Of a DNA stretch of 31,681 bases, positions 1 through 8,033 are shown in pieces. The notes beneath the pieces are model-generated. The model was not told the origin of the DNA, ran no database searches, and was given only the letters and a program-made list of their open reading frames with translations. Source of the stretch: UBA1181 sp045226255 (GTDB lineage: Bacteria > Bacteroidota > Bacteroidia > Bacteroidales > Paludibacteraceae). Position numbers and translations under genes: made by a program. Positions within the stretch are counted from its first letter, which is position 1, and each line of letters begins with the position of its first letter. The DNA is taken from positions 1 through 31,681 of the forward strand of contig JBGVCG010000005.1 of NCBI GenBank assembly GCA_045226255.1, written 5' to 3'.

Positions 1-472
1 ATATAGCAAAAACGATTGGATTCCGCAAATTTTCAGCGTGTTTTTTTCGCCTAAGCGGACAAATTCATCCTCCCCATCCAACAAGGGACAGAAAACGCGA
101 ATAAAGGGCTAAAAAAATCAATCTGGGGACTTTCCTCATCCACCACATAGACCAGCGTAGCGGCAAGAAACGGATCCGAGCGGCGATCTCCCGCAGACAA
201 GACACGTCCGCCAAGGGGAAAATGTTCCCGCCCGCCTCAAGAATCGGCCCAAGGCCAATCCATTCATCTGTTTTCGTCGGATTAGGACCGCGATTCAGTC
301 CTAAGGGGGTGCCGGTTGCCCGGCGTGTCGTAAAGGCTTTTCCAGCCTGATGACCTTTCGGCCATTTCATATATCAACCAAAGTACTTTTTAAAAGGGGA
401 GACCACTTATCCCAAGCAGTCTCACCCCAGACATACTTTGTAAATTTACATTCAGTGTTAATGTGTAACGAT
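1..472. other. Leading region with no gene I can support
   Basis: No convincing coding region is visible here. Bases 1-40 resemble 477-516, where the possible 42-residue ORF begins: both carry ATATAGCAAAAA followed by GCAAATTTTCAG after a short variable stretch. The copy at 1-40 has no start codon inside the window, so it could be the remnant of a second copy. Bases 65-370 are more GC-rich and leave a 101-codon minus-strand reading frame rich in Trp and Arg, with no domain I recognise. A near-consensus -7 box (TACTTTG, 434-440) points rightward toward the possible ORF at 473. Confidence 0.5.
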
Positions 473-601
473 ATGAATATAGCAAAAAAGATTCGTCCGC
501 GCAAATTTTCAGACGAAAAAAAACGCATCGGAGATCATTATCAACAGTGGGAAGAAAGAAAAATCAATGAAAAGGAGAAACGACGACAGGAGGGAAATTA
601 G
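473..601 (+). CDS. Possible small, highly charged 42-residue peptide
   Basis: I do not recognise this peptide. It starts MNIAKKIRPRKF and continues as a run of Lys, Arg, Glu and Gln with no hydrophobic segment, so it would be soluble, probably helical, and possibly nucleic-acid binding (inference). The ATG at 473 is preferred over an upstream ATG at 350 because a TACTTTG -7-like box lies at 434-440, which would start a short leader just before 473. Against it: the ORF is short, there is no clear ribosome binding site, and a composite repeat begins at its stop codon. The first 13 codons are echoed at bases 1-40 (NIAKTIGFRKFS versus NIAKKIRPRKFS), which hints at a duplicated short coding element or a repeat read as protein. 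Confidence 0.25.
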   Translation: MNIAKKIRPRKFSDEKKRIGDHYQQWEERKINEKEKRRQEGN

Positions 602-780
602 GCATTAGACTTTAGTGGTTCGCTATTCTATAACGAACTGCGAATCCAAAATCCCGAAGGGATGATATATCACAGGCAGGGGTGTAAACCCCTGTGCGAC
701 GAAACATTTTCCAGACCATGAGCCCTGAAGGGGCGACACGAGAGAATTTTGAAACGGCCGTTCGACGTAGTCAATTACGG
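600..780. repeat. Composite palindromic repeat, copy 1
   Basis: The order of segments is: GGCATTAGACTTTAG (from 601), a short variable part containing CGCTATTCTA, ATCCCGAAGGGATGATAT (from 651) continuing into CACAGGCAGG, and GAAACG..TTCGACGTAGTCAATTA (751-777). Three hairpins are visible: TCCC-gaa-GGGA at 652-662, CAGGGGT-gtaa-ACCCCTG at 677-694, and CCC-tgaa-GGG near 724. The same segments in the same order recur at 7615-7775, and the last one again at 15146-15183. The rest of 602-979 holds no gene I can support. Confidence 0.75.
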
Positions 781-979
781 AGCAAATATGAGGACCATTA
801 TCCCAGACTATAATTTTCACACATTTTAAGTAATGCATACCAAAATATTGAAAAAAAGCATTGGCAAAGGAAATAATATGTCTAACTTTGAATTGTGTGA
901 CGCAAGAAAGACATACAAAAGAAAGAGAATACAACATTTAAAACAGTAATATTTGTTTAACAATTAATCTAAAAAGAAA

Positions 980-1489
980 ATGAAAAAGAGTATTTTCAAA
1001 TGGGCAGTCTTGTTTACTGCTTTGGCTACGGCCTTGACATTCGCTTCCTGTGGTGACGACGACGATGAGGATGACCAGAATCAACAGAACACAGAAAACA
1101 ACGAAGGCGGCGACGACGCTTCTGACGATTTCTTCCAATTCACTGAGAACTCAATCAGCGTGAAGGAAGGTGATGTGATCCTCTACACCAAAGAGGCAAA
1201 AGGAACATTAACCAACATCTACGAGGAATTCACAGTGGTTTCAGCAACGGACGGAAAGGTTGTCATCAATATCAATGGCGCACAAAAGACTTTGAGCGAC
1301 GCTGGTGCCTCTTACTTGAGCGAGGACTTCGAGGAGTGGAAAACTGCAAGTGCGAAAGCCAACCCATCAAAAGTGCTTTTCTGCTTGAAGGGAAACCAAA
1401 CAGGTTCTACTGTCATCATCGACGGTACGCTTGCTAGCAACTCTGAAATCAGTTCAGGTGCAACTCCAACCTATTTCAAGAAGAAATAA
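980..1489 (+). CDS. Acidic, probably surface-exposed lipoprotein, unknown function
   Basis: A 169-residue secreted protein. Residues 1-23 form a lipoprotein signal peptide with positively charged start, hydrophobic core and lipobox TFASC; Cys24 would be lipidated. The lipidated Cys is followed at once by GDDDDEDD, which fits the acidic lipoprotein export signal that sends Bacteroidetes lipoproteins to the cell surface. Residues 31-49 are a low-complexity Asn/Gln/Glu/Asp linker. The remaining ~120 residues look like a small beta-rich domain (alternating hydrophobics, FTVVSATDGKVVININGAQ) with no family I recognise. A -7-like box (AATATTTG, 948-955) sits 24 bases before the ATG. It stands alone on the plus strand and is followed by a strong terminator. 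Exported lipoprotein is well supported; function is unknown. Confidence 0.85.
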   Translation: MKKSIFKWAVLFTALATALTFASCGDDDDEDDQNQQNTENNEGGDDASDDFFQFTENSISVKEGDVILYTKEAKGTLTNIYEEFTVVSATDGKVVININGAQKTLSDAGASYLSEDFEEWKTASAKANPSKVLFCLKGNQTGSTVIIDGTLASNSEISSGATPTYFKKK

Positions 1490-1503
1490 TTCATTGGATA
1501 GAT

Positions 1504-1541
1504 AAAAAAATCCCTGGCCAACTCGGTCAGGGATTTTTTTT
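1504..1541. terminator. Bidirectional intrinsic terminator
   Basis: Stem 1511-1519 pairs with 1525-1533 (TCCCTG/CAGGGA extended through a GT wobble and two GC pairs) around a 5-base loop. It is flanked by an A-run on the left (1504-1510) and a T-run on the right (1534-1542), so it can end transcription from the lipoprotein gene on plus and from the PL1-CE8 gene on minus. Confidence 0.9.
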
Positions 1542-1607
1542 TGCGGAACATGCGTTCCAAATGCTCACATCAATACACATAGATTTATTAGATGATTCGG
1601 CAATTCA

Positions 1608-4481
1608 TCATTTGCCCAACCAATATATTCTGCCATTCATAATGAAGAGGGAACCCGGCCTTGGATTCTCCATTGGCCTACCACTCAAGTCATAACGTAA
1701 CTCGTCTCCCTGCTCAGCGGGCATACGCACATCCACGACACCCGTCTGCGAAGACTCGTTGTCGAGCAACGTGAGCGCCTCGGACGCAGGGCCCAAGCCT
1801 CCCATCCTATTGGCGGCACGCACCGTAAAGCGGTCTTGCTCGGAAGTGCCGGAAGGGATCTCGAACGAGTTGGTCGCCACATTCGTCACATAGACATCGT
1901 TCTTGAAGACCACATAGCAAAGTGCGGAATCATTGTCCACCCACCGCAAGACACCCGCCTTCATGGCTACCTTCGGAGCGGATACCAGCTTTGCATCCTC
2001 ATCTGGAGTCCAGTTGTCACTACCCGACAAAACATTCCGCAGGGTATACTTCGAAGCATCCGCATCGGAGAGGACAGGATTGATATAGGCGGTATTACCA
2101 TTCTTCTCGTAATAAGAACGTCTGTTGGAGAGGTTCACAGCGTTGCCATAGGCGTCACGGCTGTTATACTCCGCAAAGAGCACCGGCATCACATCGTTGA
2201 TAGGGTTTCCCCAGGCGGCGTCCGTCGGAAGGCGCTTCATCGTCGTGTTCAGATAGACCGCACGAGGCGATTTGTTCCACGCCCTACCCAACGTATAGTT
2301 CTTGTTCGATATATCATACCCATCGATGGTGCAATCATGGAAGACGTAGCCCCATTGCCCCGTACCAGCAGGTGCCGCGATGCAGTCTCCCGAACGGTTT
2401 TCCAGGAAGAGCAGGCAACGCTCGAAGAAGACGTCACTGCCTCCGCAGATGAAATCGACCGTTCCGTGGATCTCGCCCTCTTCCCAATAGATTCGTCCGG
2501 AGGCATTGTTCGAGTAGTACGTGTCCTGCGTGCTCAGCAGACGCACCCGCTTGTAGATGTTACGGTCGCCCTTGTCCTGCAGCGCCACGAAACGGTTCGC
2601 CTTGGCATTCGGGTCGTTATAGGCGCGGTTCTGCAACGTCAGATCCTGGAAGTACATATTCTTGGCGGAGGAGTTCAGGCAGAGCGTGGCCGTCACGCTG
2701 ATACCCTCCGATTGCGCCGCATTGTAGAGCGTCACCCCTTGCGTGCTTTGTCCGATGAAGGAGACGTTGGCCTTGCCGAAGGAGGTCTTCTGGTTCTCGT
2801 CGCCCGTCAGTCTGCCGAGGTCATACTCACCATTCGGGAAGAAGATGATGTAGCGGGAAGAGGAGGAAGCCTCCGCGGCGGACTTAGCGGCGGCGAAATC
2901 ACCGTCGACACCCACCACGAAATCATACTTCACATGCTGGGCGGTAGCGGATGGTTTGTACAAATCATCCTCCGTACCCGTCGTATCCCCAGGGTTCACC
3001 TGCTGTTGAGGAAGGTCGCAGGAGATGGTAGAGGCATCGTTCAAGGCATCCGCCACACCGTCCGCCATCATCTCGCAGACCAGCGAGTTCATGTATATCT
3101 CCAGGTTCGTGTAGCCACTGCCATCCGAGGCGAGGCTCGCACCATCCGAGGCGTCATCAGGGTTCAATCCATAGGCGGTTTCCCACTCGTCAGGCATACC
3201 GTCCCCGTCGGAGTCCGTCGGGGCAGGTGCGGAGGAGAGCACAGGCCATCCACCCACATCAGAGGTCTTATCGATGATACCCAAGCCACCCAAGACAGAA
3301 CCCTTGGCGGTATAGGAACGCTTCCTCGTATCGTCCACCACACGGGCATCCACCGCATCACGGTGCAAAGAGGCGCCCGCATACTTCAGGACCTTCTCGT
3401 AGGCGACATCCGCCCTTTGGGTAGAGACAGGAGTGACCGCATACTCCACATTGGAGCGCACGGAGTTCTGGTTCATCGAACCATTGTTGGAGTTGTTAAT
3501 ATCGAAGCCATTCCAGTCCCAGCCGTTGCCCTTATCCTCCATGTAATTACCGCTCACGAAGAAATGTCCATAGACACCCTGCGACTGGCTATTCTTGCCA
3601 TCATCCGCCCACACCTCGAAGATACGGTACTTGATAGAGGACTTCGTGGCGGGACCAGACTTGTAGTAATTGTTCACGAAGTTATAGCTACCGCCCTCGC
3701 CCGCATAACCGCTGTTCGTCGCACCCCAGTTGTAGAAGACATTATTGCGGAGGTCCACCAACTCATTGGCGGCCTCGTTCGAGTAACGGCTACCGCACAA
3801 GCGGGGCGTACGGCTGTCATGGTGAGCCACCAGGTTATGGTGGAACGAGGCACCCTTTCCGCCCCAGATACCACCATAGCCATGGTATCCCTTCGGGTGG
3901 ATGGAGCCACGCAGACTCTCAGCCACCAGGCACCACTGCATCGTGAAGTTCGTATTGTCATAGAAAGAGGCGCACTCATCCGTGCACCAGCTCATAGAAC
4001 AATGGTCAAGGATAATATTCTTCTGTCTGCGGCCCCATATCGCATCCCTGTCCAAGGTGACGGAGCCGTCGCTATTGACGTCAGGCTTATCCGTGCCTAG
4101 GCGGAAGCGGATGAAACGGATGATCACATTATCCGCCCCGATGTAGGTCTCGTAGTTTTTCAGGCAGATACCATCACCCGGAGCCGTCTGGCCCGCAATA
4201 GTCAGGTCGCCATTGGAGATCTTCAGGCGGGATGTCAGTTCGATCGTACCCGAGACATCAAAGACGATTGTCCGCGCGCCCGATTGGTTGACCGCATAGC
4301 GCAACGTACCCTTCGAGCCATCATCCGCCAAGGAAGTCACATGATAAACTTTTCCCCCACGTCCACCCGTGACATACATGCCGAAGCCCTCGGCACCAGG
4401 GAAAGCAGGCGTGGCGGAGATAAGATCCGCACACCATAAGGTAAAAAGGAATGGTAATACTACCCTAAAAACATTTTTCAT
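1608..4481 (-). CDS. Secreted PL1 pectate lyase fused to CE8 pectin methylesterase
   Basis: A 957-residue secreted bifunctional enzyme for pectin. Residues 1-23 are a signal peptide. Residues ~25-400 are a family 1 polysaccharide lyase beta-helix (beta-elimination of polygalacturonate), with ILDHCSMSW at 157-165 and the catalytic-type loop SRTPR at 223-227, Arg224 being the likely base. Residues 423-431 (DSDGDGMPD) form a calcium-binding loop in the linker. Residues ~515-820 are a pectin methylesterase: QDTYY with Asp653 (acid), TVDFICG with Asp676 (nucleophile) and LGRAW with Arg733 and Trp735. Cys replaces the usual second Phe of DFIFG. A fibronectin III-like domain (~835-905) and a 'YDLSGR' tail (930-957) finish the protein. 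It follows the GH30 gene by 122 bases and is probably cotranscribed. De-esterification followed by lyase cleavage on one chain is a sensible combination. Confidence 0.93.
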   Translation of the reverse strand: MKNVFRVVLPFLFTLWCADLISATPAFPGAEGFGMYVTGGRGGKVYHVTSLADDGSKGTLRYAVNQSGARTIVFDVSGTIELTSRLKISNGDLTIAGQTAPGDGICLKNYETYIGADNVIIRFIRFRLGTDKPDVNSDGSVTLDRDAIWGRRQKNIILDHCSMSWCTDECASFYDNTNFTMQWCLVAESLRGSIHPKGYHGYGGIWGGKGASFHHNLVAHHDSRTPRLCGSRYSNEAANELVDLRNNVFYNWGATNSGYAGEGGSYNFVNNYYKSGPATKSSIKYRIFEVWADDGKNSQSQGVYGHFFVSGNYMEDKGNGWDWNGFDINNSNNGSMNQNSVRSNVEYAVTPVSTQRADVAYEKVLKYAGASLHRDAVDARVVDDTRKRSYTAKGSVLGGLGIIDKTSDVGGWPVLSSAPAPTDSDGDGMPDEWETAYGLNPDDASDGASLASDGSGYTNLEIYMNSLVCEMMADGVADALNDASTISCDLPQQQVNPGDTTGTEDDLYKPSATAQHVKYDFVVGVDGDFAAAKSAAEASSSSRYIIFFPNGEYDLGRLTGDENQKTSFGKANVSFIGQSTQGVTLYNAAQSEGISVTATLCLNSSAKNMYFQDLTLQNRAYNDPNAKANRFVALQDKGDRNIYKRVRLLSTQDTYYSNNASGRIYWEEGEIHGTVDFICGGSDVFFERCLLFLENRSGDCIAAPAGTGQWGYVFHDCTIDGYDISNKNYTLGRAWNKSPRAVYLNTTMKRLPTDAAWGNPINDVMPVLFAEYNSRDAYGNAVNLSNRRSYYEKNGNTAYINPVLSDADASKYTLRNVLSGSDNWTPDEDAKLVSAPKVAMKAGVLRWVDNDSALCYVVFKNDVYVTNVATNSFEIPSGTSEQDRFTVRAANRMGGLGPASEALTLLDNESSQTGVVDVRMPAEQGDELRYDLSGRPMENPRPGSLFIMNGRIYWLGK

Positions 4482-4603
4482 TTCAAGACATATTACGTTT
4501 CACATTCAAGTGGACCATCCGATCCACGAATGCAAAAGAAGTCCTTTTCGTCTGTAAAAAGAAAGAAATAATCGTCAAACGTTTGTAAAAAAGAGTCAGG
4601 GGG

Positions 4604-7246
4604 TCAATCCACCACCATTTTGACGATTTTGTGTATGCCTTTGCCACGAATCTGCAACATATAAACGCCACATTCCAACGCATCCACGTCGAAGGAGTTG
4701 GCTCCAGGAAGAAGGACAATGCTATTTCCGCCGACTACCCTACCCGACATATCCGTAATCATCGCATAGCAGTTCACCTCGGAAGGGATATCCGAGAAGA
4801 TGGACACCACACCGTCATGATAGGAGACGGAGAAGGAAGGCATCAACTGAACACGCACGGAAGAGGTACTGTCAGGGAGGTTAAAGACGAGACGTCCGCT
4901 ATCGCTGGCAGCTGGGCCATATTCACCCACGGTAGAGATCTCATAAATGAACGTACCCACCGTATCGGACTTTCCGGAGATGGTTGCACAGAACGACGAA
5001 TCATCGATCGACACATTGATTCCGCGCGGACGGATAGGGTTCCAATCCACCTCCACGGTAGAGGCATTCTCCCAATGGAAGACAAGCGGGTTGATGGAAT
5101 CGTTCGTCGTAAGCACCTGAACCGTATCATGGTTAGTCGACCTCGTCAACAACGGACGAGGCGCATCAACGATGAGCATACCTTCGCCAGAGAGGAATCC
5201 AGGGAAATCCTCCGCATAGTAGACACCGCCGTAGACATTGTCAGGACCGATCATCGCGGATTTCACCTCGATCGAACCATTCAGAACAACATTACCATTG
5301 TCTCCTATATACAGACGGTTCGTGACCGCATCACAATCCACATACATCGTACCCAGCACCACATCGATGCCAGCCATACCCAATGCTTTATCATCCTCAA
5401 GACGGAACGCACCACCCGAGATGATCCAACCGCCCTCGAAGGCAGAGGCGTCCACACGAGGCACCAACGTGTCCGTACCGATCTTCACCAAGTATTCCGA
5501 ACCCTTGATCGCACCATTCATGACCATCAAGGCGCTTGTGTCGAGCGACATGACACCGATGGTTGTTTGCGCATTCACGAAGAGGGTATCCACCGTAAGG
5601 CTACAACTTGTCTTCGTCGAGAGGCCACCACCATTCGACACGATCTGTCCCAAATGATAGTCCGCGCTATCCATGTAGACGACAGCACCATTCTCGATAA
5701 TAACAGAAGACGGGGCATCTATGTCTGCGGTCATTAATACCATTCCTCTGCTGATCACAGCCGTATCACGACGGGAAGGAACACCCTCCGGCGTCCATGA
5801 AACAGGGTCATTCCAAGGAGAAAGCGTGTCAGACTCGAAGATGTACTTGGTACTCTTAGGCGTATAAGCGATGGTCGTGATGCTATTGGCAGGCAAAGCG
5901 ACCACATCCAAAGAGTCGTAAACACCCAGCACCTCGCTCCACTTCTTTTTCGGCACGTCGGTCTGGATCACCGTAGCCTTGCAATGCTCAGGGAAGAAGG
6001 AGCATTCGAGCGACTTAGCGCTCCTGCCCTTATTCACCAAGATAACGGTATACTCATCATCGTCAGGATTCCTGAAAGCGGTGATCAGCACGTCCGCATC
6101 GGAAGAGGTGGCGTACAAAAGCTTCCAGCCCCTCTTCACAAATTTGGAGAAATGGCGCAGCGCATGGTAATCACCATTCACGCGGTAGCCGCCCTTGATC
6201 TTCTGGTACTCTCCGTCGACCAGCAAGGTGTCTATGTTGATGCAAGCATCGCCGGCATCGCCCCATATCAGGTTCCAATGGATGTAGGAAGAGACATGGT
6301 TGACGGTGAAAGCAAGCGACATGAACCAAGCCGTATAGATCGGGTCCATCTCGACAGGGTCCCTCAGCGGGCTATTCTCCGTCATAAATAATGGTTTGTT
6401 TTCTTTAGAGTATGTCTCATAGAGGCCTTGCATCGCCTCTTTGAAATCGTCTGGATAAGCATAACGTTGCTCTATCGCCTCGTGTTCCTTTCTACCGCTA
6501 TGGTAATAGTGGAACGAATAGGCGGAAAGCAACTTCGTATCCGCCTTGTTGAGGTAGTTCTGCACACGGTCCCAACCGATGCCCAGCACCTCCGGTCCGA
6601 TGATCATCGGCGGGTTCTCCAACTTATTGATGGCCTTAGCGGCGGCGGACAGACACTTCGCATAGGAAGCGACCCCATTGACGCTCTCGTCCACCTCCAG
6701 CTCCATACCGTAGTAGGACGGGTTACAATCCACCTCATTCTGCAGGCTCACGTAATCAGGGTAAATGCCCACCGCGCGGTACTGCTCCAGCGAGCGTTTC
6801 CACCATGCGCCGAACTGATCATACATGAAACTACCATTCGACCACTTCAAGGAGCTATGGCCGTTTCCGTTGGTACCCATCATGTCATTGTTGGACTTCA
6901 ACGAAGCCGGTGGAGACCATGATGTGAGGTTCAAATAGAAATCATCGCCCAGACGTTTCTTGGCTGCCGCATAGATGAGGGAGTCCAACGTCAGGTCGGC
7001 ATCCTCCTCCTGCGCCCAGTTGCCCATTCGCAACGCGCTGAGTCCTAAACCATTGAAAACAGTATCATAGAGTTCCTCGCACTTTTCATGCTTAGCGATC
7101 CAATCCAGATAGTAGACAATACCACCTCCGATTCCATCAACAGACTGATAAGTCGTCGATGGCCTCACATCCATGGTGACCGCCGCCTGTGCGGGCGAAA
7201 ACATCACACATAGCATGAACATTAGTATCGCCTTAGTTGTTTTCAT
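4604..7246 (-). CDS. Secreted GH30-family glycoside hydrolase with type IX-like C-terminal tail
   Basis: An 880-residue exported enzyme. Residues 1-21 are a signal peptide ending AQA. Residues ~25-465 form a GH30 (beta/alpha)8 barrel plus side beta-domain: the opening YQSVDGIGGG is family-typical, Glu171 in SLQNEVD fits the acid/base and Glu290 in FMTENS the nucleophile. The barrel most resembles xylan-active GH30 enzymes, but substrate is inference. Residues ~470-690 look like a beta-solenoid (GAVVYMDS, GNVVLNGS strands). Residues ~810-880 resemble a type IX secretion sorting domain (ITDMSGRVV...LECGVYMLQI...KIVKMVV), implying outer-membrane delivery. It is the first gene of a unit with the PL1-CE8 enzyme. 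A TATATTTG box at 7273-7280 would start transcription about 20 bases before the ATG. Confidence 0.9.
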   Translation of the reverse strand: MKTTKAILMFMLCVMFSPAQAAVTMDVRPSTTYQSVDGIGGGIVYYLDWIAKHEKCEELYDTVFNGLGLSALRMGNWAQEEDADLTLDSLIYAAAKKRLGDDFYLNLTSWSPPASLKSNNDMMGTNGNGHSSLKWSNGSFMYDQFGAWWKRSLEQYRAVGIYPDYVSLQNEVDCNPSYYGMELEVDESVNGVASYAKCLSAAAKAINKLENPPMIIGPEVLGIGWDRVQNYLNKADTKLLSAYSFHYYHSGRKEHEAIEQRYAYPDDFKEAMQGLYETYSKENKPLFMTENSPLRDPVEMDPIYTAWFMSLAFTVNHVSSYIHWNLIWGDAGDACINIDTLLVDGEYQKIKGGYRVNGDYHALRHFSKFVKRGWKLLYATSSDADVLITAFRNPDDDEYTVILVNKGRSAKSLECSFFPEHCKATVIQTDVPKKKWSEVLGVYDSLDVVALPANSITTIAYTPKSTKYIFESDTLSPWNDPVSWTPEGVPSRRDTAVISRGMVLMTADIDAPSSVIIENGAVVYMDSADYHLGQIVSNGGGLSTKTSCSLTVDTLFVNAQTTIGVMSLDTSALMVMNGAIKGSEYLVKIGTDTLVPRVDASAFEGGWIISGGAFRLEDDKALGMAGIDVVLGTMYVDCDAVTNRLYIGDNGNVVLNGSIEVKSAMIGPDNVYGGVYYAEDFPGFLSGEGMLIVDAPRPLLTRSTNHDTVQVLTTNDSINPLVFHWENASTVEVDWNPIRPRGINVSIDDSSFCATISGKSDTVGTFIYEISTVGEYGPAASDSGRLVFNLPDSTSSVRVQLMPSFSVSYHDGVVSIFSDIPSEVNCYAMITDMSGRVVGGNSIVLLPGANSFDVDALECGVYMLQIRGKGIHKIVKMVVD

Positions 7247-7272
7247 TTCTGCTCACAATGGTCTTCAACCGC

Positions 7273-7280
7273 CAAATATA
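7273..7280 (-). promoter_or_regulatory. Probable -7 box of the GH30 promoter
   Basis: TATATTTG on the minus strand matches TAnnTTTG exactly. A TTTG lies 25 bases upstream, longer than the usual 19-21, so the -33 match is poor. The implied leader of the GH30 gene is about 20 bases. The box is downstream of the terminator at 7322-7360, so the GH30 gene need not depend on readthrough. Confidence 0.5.
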
Positions 7281-7313
7281 TAATAAATACCAATACATTG
7301 TATCACAAAGAGA

Positions 7314-7360
7314 TAAAAAATAAAGGCTTCTCCCAAGGTTTATGAAATGGAGAAGCCTTT
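7314..7360 (-). terminator. Intrinsic terminator between the RNA candidate and the GH30 gene
   Basis: A perfect 12-base stem (7322-7333 with 7349-7360, AAAGGCTTCTCC/GGAGAAGCCTTT) with a 15-base loop is followed on the minus strand by TTTATTTTTTAT. No protein gene lies upstream on this strand before ilvC, which has its own terminator, so this hairpin must end a noncoding transcript or act as an attenuator before the GH30 gene. Confidence 0.85.
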
Positions 7361-7488
7361 TCGATTGTCAATTAATGAGCAGACTATTGTATTAATGTAA
7401 GCATATATGTCTAATTGTTCCAAGATCGTCGGAAAGTCATCCGAAAAACATCTGCGATTTTTCACGCACCGTTCAGTCCCTTCCGACA
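7314..7488 (-). ncRNA. Candidate structured small RNA or leader, about 175 nt
   Basis: A -7 box (TATATTTG, 7495-7502) and the terminator ending near 7314 bracket a stretch without a credible ORF. The predicted 5' end folds: GTCGGAA (7487-7481) pairs with TTCCGAC (7434-7428), and inside it GAAAAA (7463-7458) pairs with TTTTTC (7448-7443). The middle (about 7370-7427) is AU-rich and open, and the 3' end is the terminator hairpin. It does not match any RNA family I know. It may be a free sRNA or a regulatory leader of the GH30/PL1-CE8 unit. Promoter, fold and terminator are seen; transcription is inferred. Confidence 0.45.
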
Positions 7489-7494
7489 ACATTG

Positions 7495-7546
7495 CAAATA
7501 TAGACGAAGAGTACTAGAAAAACTTGCACTAATTCGGCAATTAGTG
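7495..7546 (-). promoter_or_regulatory. -7 box and 8-bp inverted repeat upstream of the RNA candidate
   Basis: TATATTTG (7502-7495 on minus) is an exact TAnnTTTG box. No TTTG sits at the expected -33 spacing; instead a perfect inverted repeat CACTAATT-cggc-AATTAGTG (7527-7546) occupies the -33 to -50 zone. That placement suits an activator or repressor dimer (inference). Bases 7361-7981 otherwise hold no protein gene, only the RNA candidate and repeats. Confidence 0.45.
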
Positions 7547-7614
7547 GTAGAAAATCGGCGGTATTTTTCAAAAAAGGGCGATTCCACCGAGAAATTGAGA
7601 ATTTAAACGTTAGA

Positions 7615-7775
7615 CTTCAGGCATTAGACTTTAGACATTAGGCGCTATTCTACTCGAACAGAGCGCACCCAAATCCCGAAGGGATGATATAACACAGGCA
7701 GGAGCATGGTGAATTAAGAAACGTTAGTTCGACGTAGTCAATTATGAAACGGCAGTTCGATGGAGTCAGTTTTAA
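7615..7775. repeat. Composite palindromic repeat, copy 2
   Basis: It repeats the segments of 600-780 in the same order: GGCATTAGACTTTAG (from 7619), GGCGCTATTCTA, AATCCCGAAGGGATGATAT followed by ACACAGGCAGG (7672-7702), then GAAACGTTAGTTCGACG with TAGTCAATTATG (to 7746). A second, diverged run of the last segment follows directly (GAAACGGCAGTTCGATGGAG, 7746-7765). The long GGGG/CCCC hairpin of copy 1 is missing. Confidence 0.75.
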
Positions 7776-7901
7776 AACGAGTACGAAAATCCATCTAACT
7801 ACATGGTTTACAGTACTTTCATTTAGGCGAAGCAAAGGGCTGTTATTCCTCACGGAGAAAAGAGTTCACGGAGTTTGAGGCGAAATGATCGCATCAGCAC
7901 A

Positions 7902-7942
7902 AGTCGTAAATCGTAAATCGTAAATCGTTAAATAGTAAATAT
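7902..7942. repeat. AT-rich heptamer array (GTAAATC/GTAAATA)
   Basis: Three perfect tandem GTAAATC heptamers are followed by an 8-base variant GTTAAATA and GTAAATA. Related arrays lie at 15187-15228, 17528-17608, 25376-25495 and 28827-28871, always between genes. Confidence 0.8.
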
Positions 7943-7981
7943 CATTACTATGGCAAACACCTTCGTCCTAAGGTGCCCCGC

Positions 7982-8012
7982 AAAAAAGAAGGCGACCCAT
8001 TGAGCCGCCTTC
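7982..8012 (-). terminator. Intrinsic terminator of ilvC
   Basis: GAAGGCG (7988-7994) pairs with CGCCTTC (8006-8012), followed on the minus strand by six T (7987-7982). It lies 22 bases past the ilvC stop. Confidence 0.9.
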
Positions 8013-8033
8013 CATCCTATAGGAAAAAATGTA

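Noticed and set aside
65..370. 101-codon minus frame in the leading region
   Set aside because: No domain, no ribosome binding site and odd Trp/Arg-rich composition. It could be a gene remnant, but I cannot support it as a gene.
623..937. 104-codon minus frame over the composite repeat
   Set aside because: It reads through palindromic repeat sequence and has no protein features.
1836..4100. 754-codon open frame on plus, opposite the PL1-CE8 gene
   Set aside because: It is rich in Arg, His and Ile, has no signal peptide or domain, and the minus frame has two complete enzyme domains. It is a by-product of the codon bias of the real gene.
4631..5737. 368-codon open frame on plus, opposite the GH30 gene
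   Set aside because: Same reason: Arg/His-rich composition with no domain, against a complete GH30 protein on the other strand.
7650..7853. 67-codon minus frame over repeat copy 2
   Set aside because: It lies almost wholly in repeated DNA and matches no protein family.
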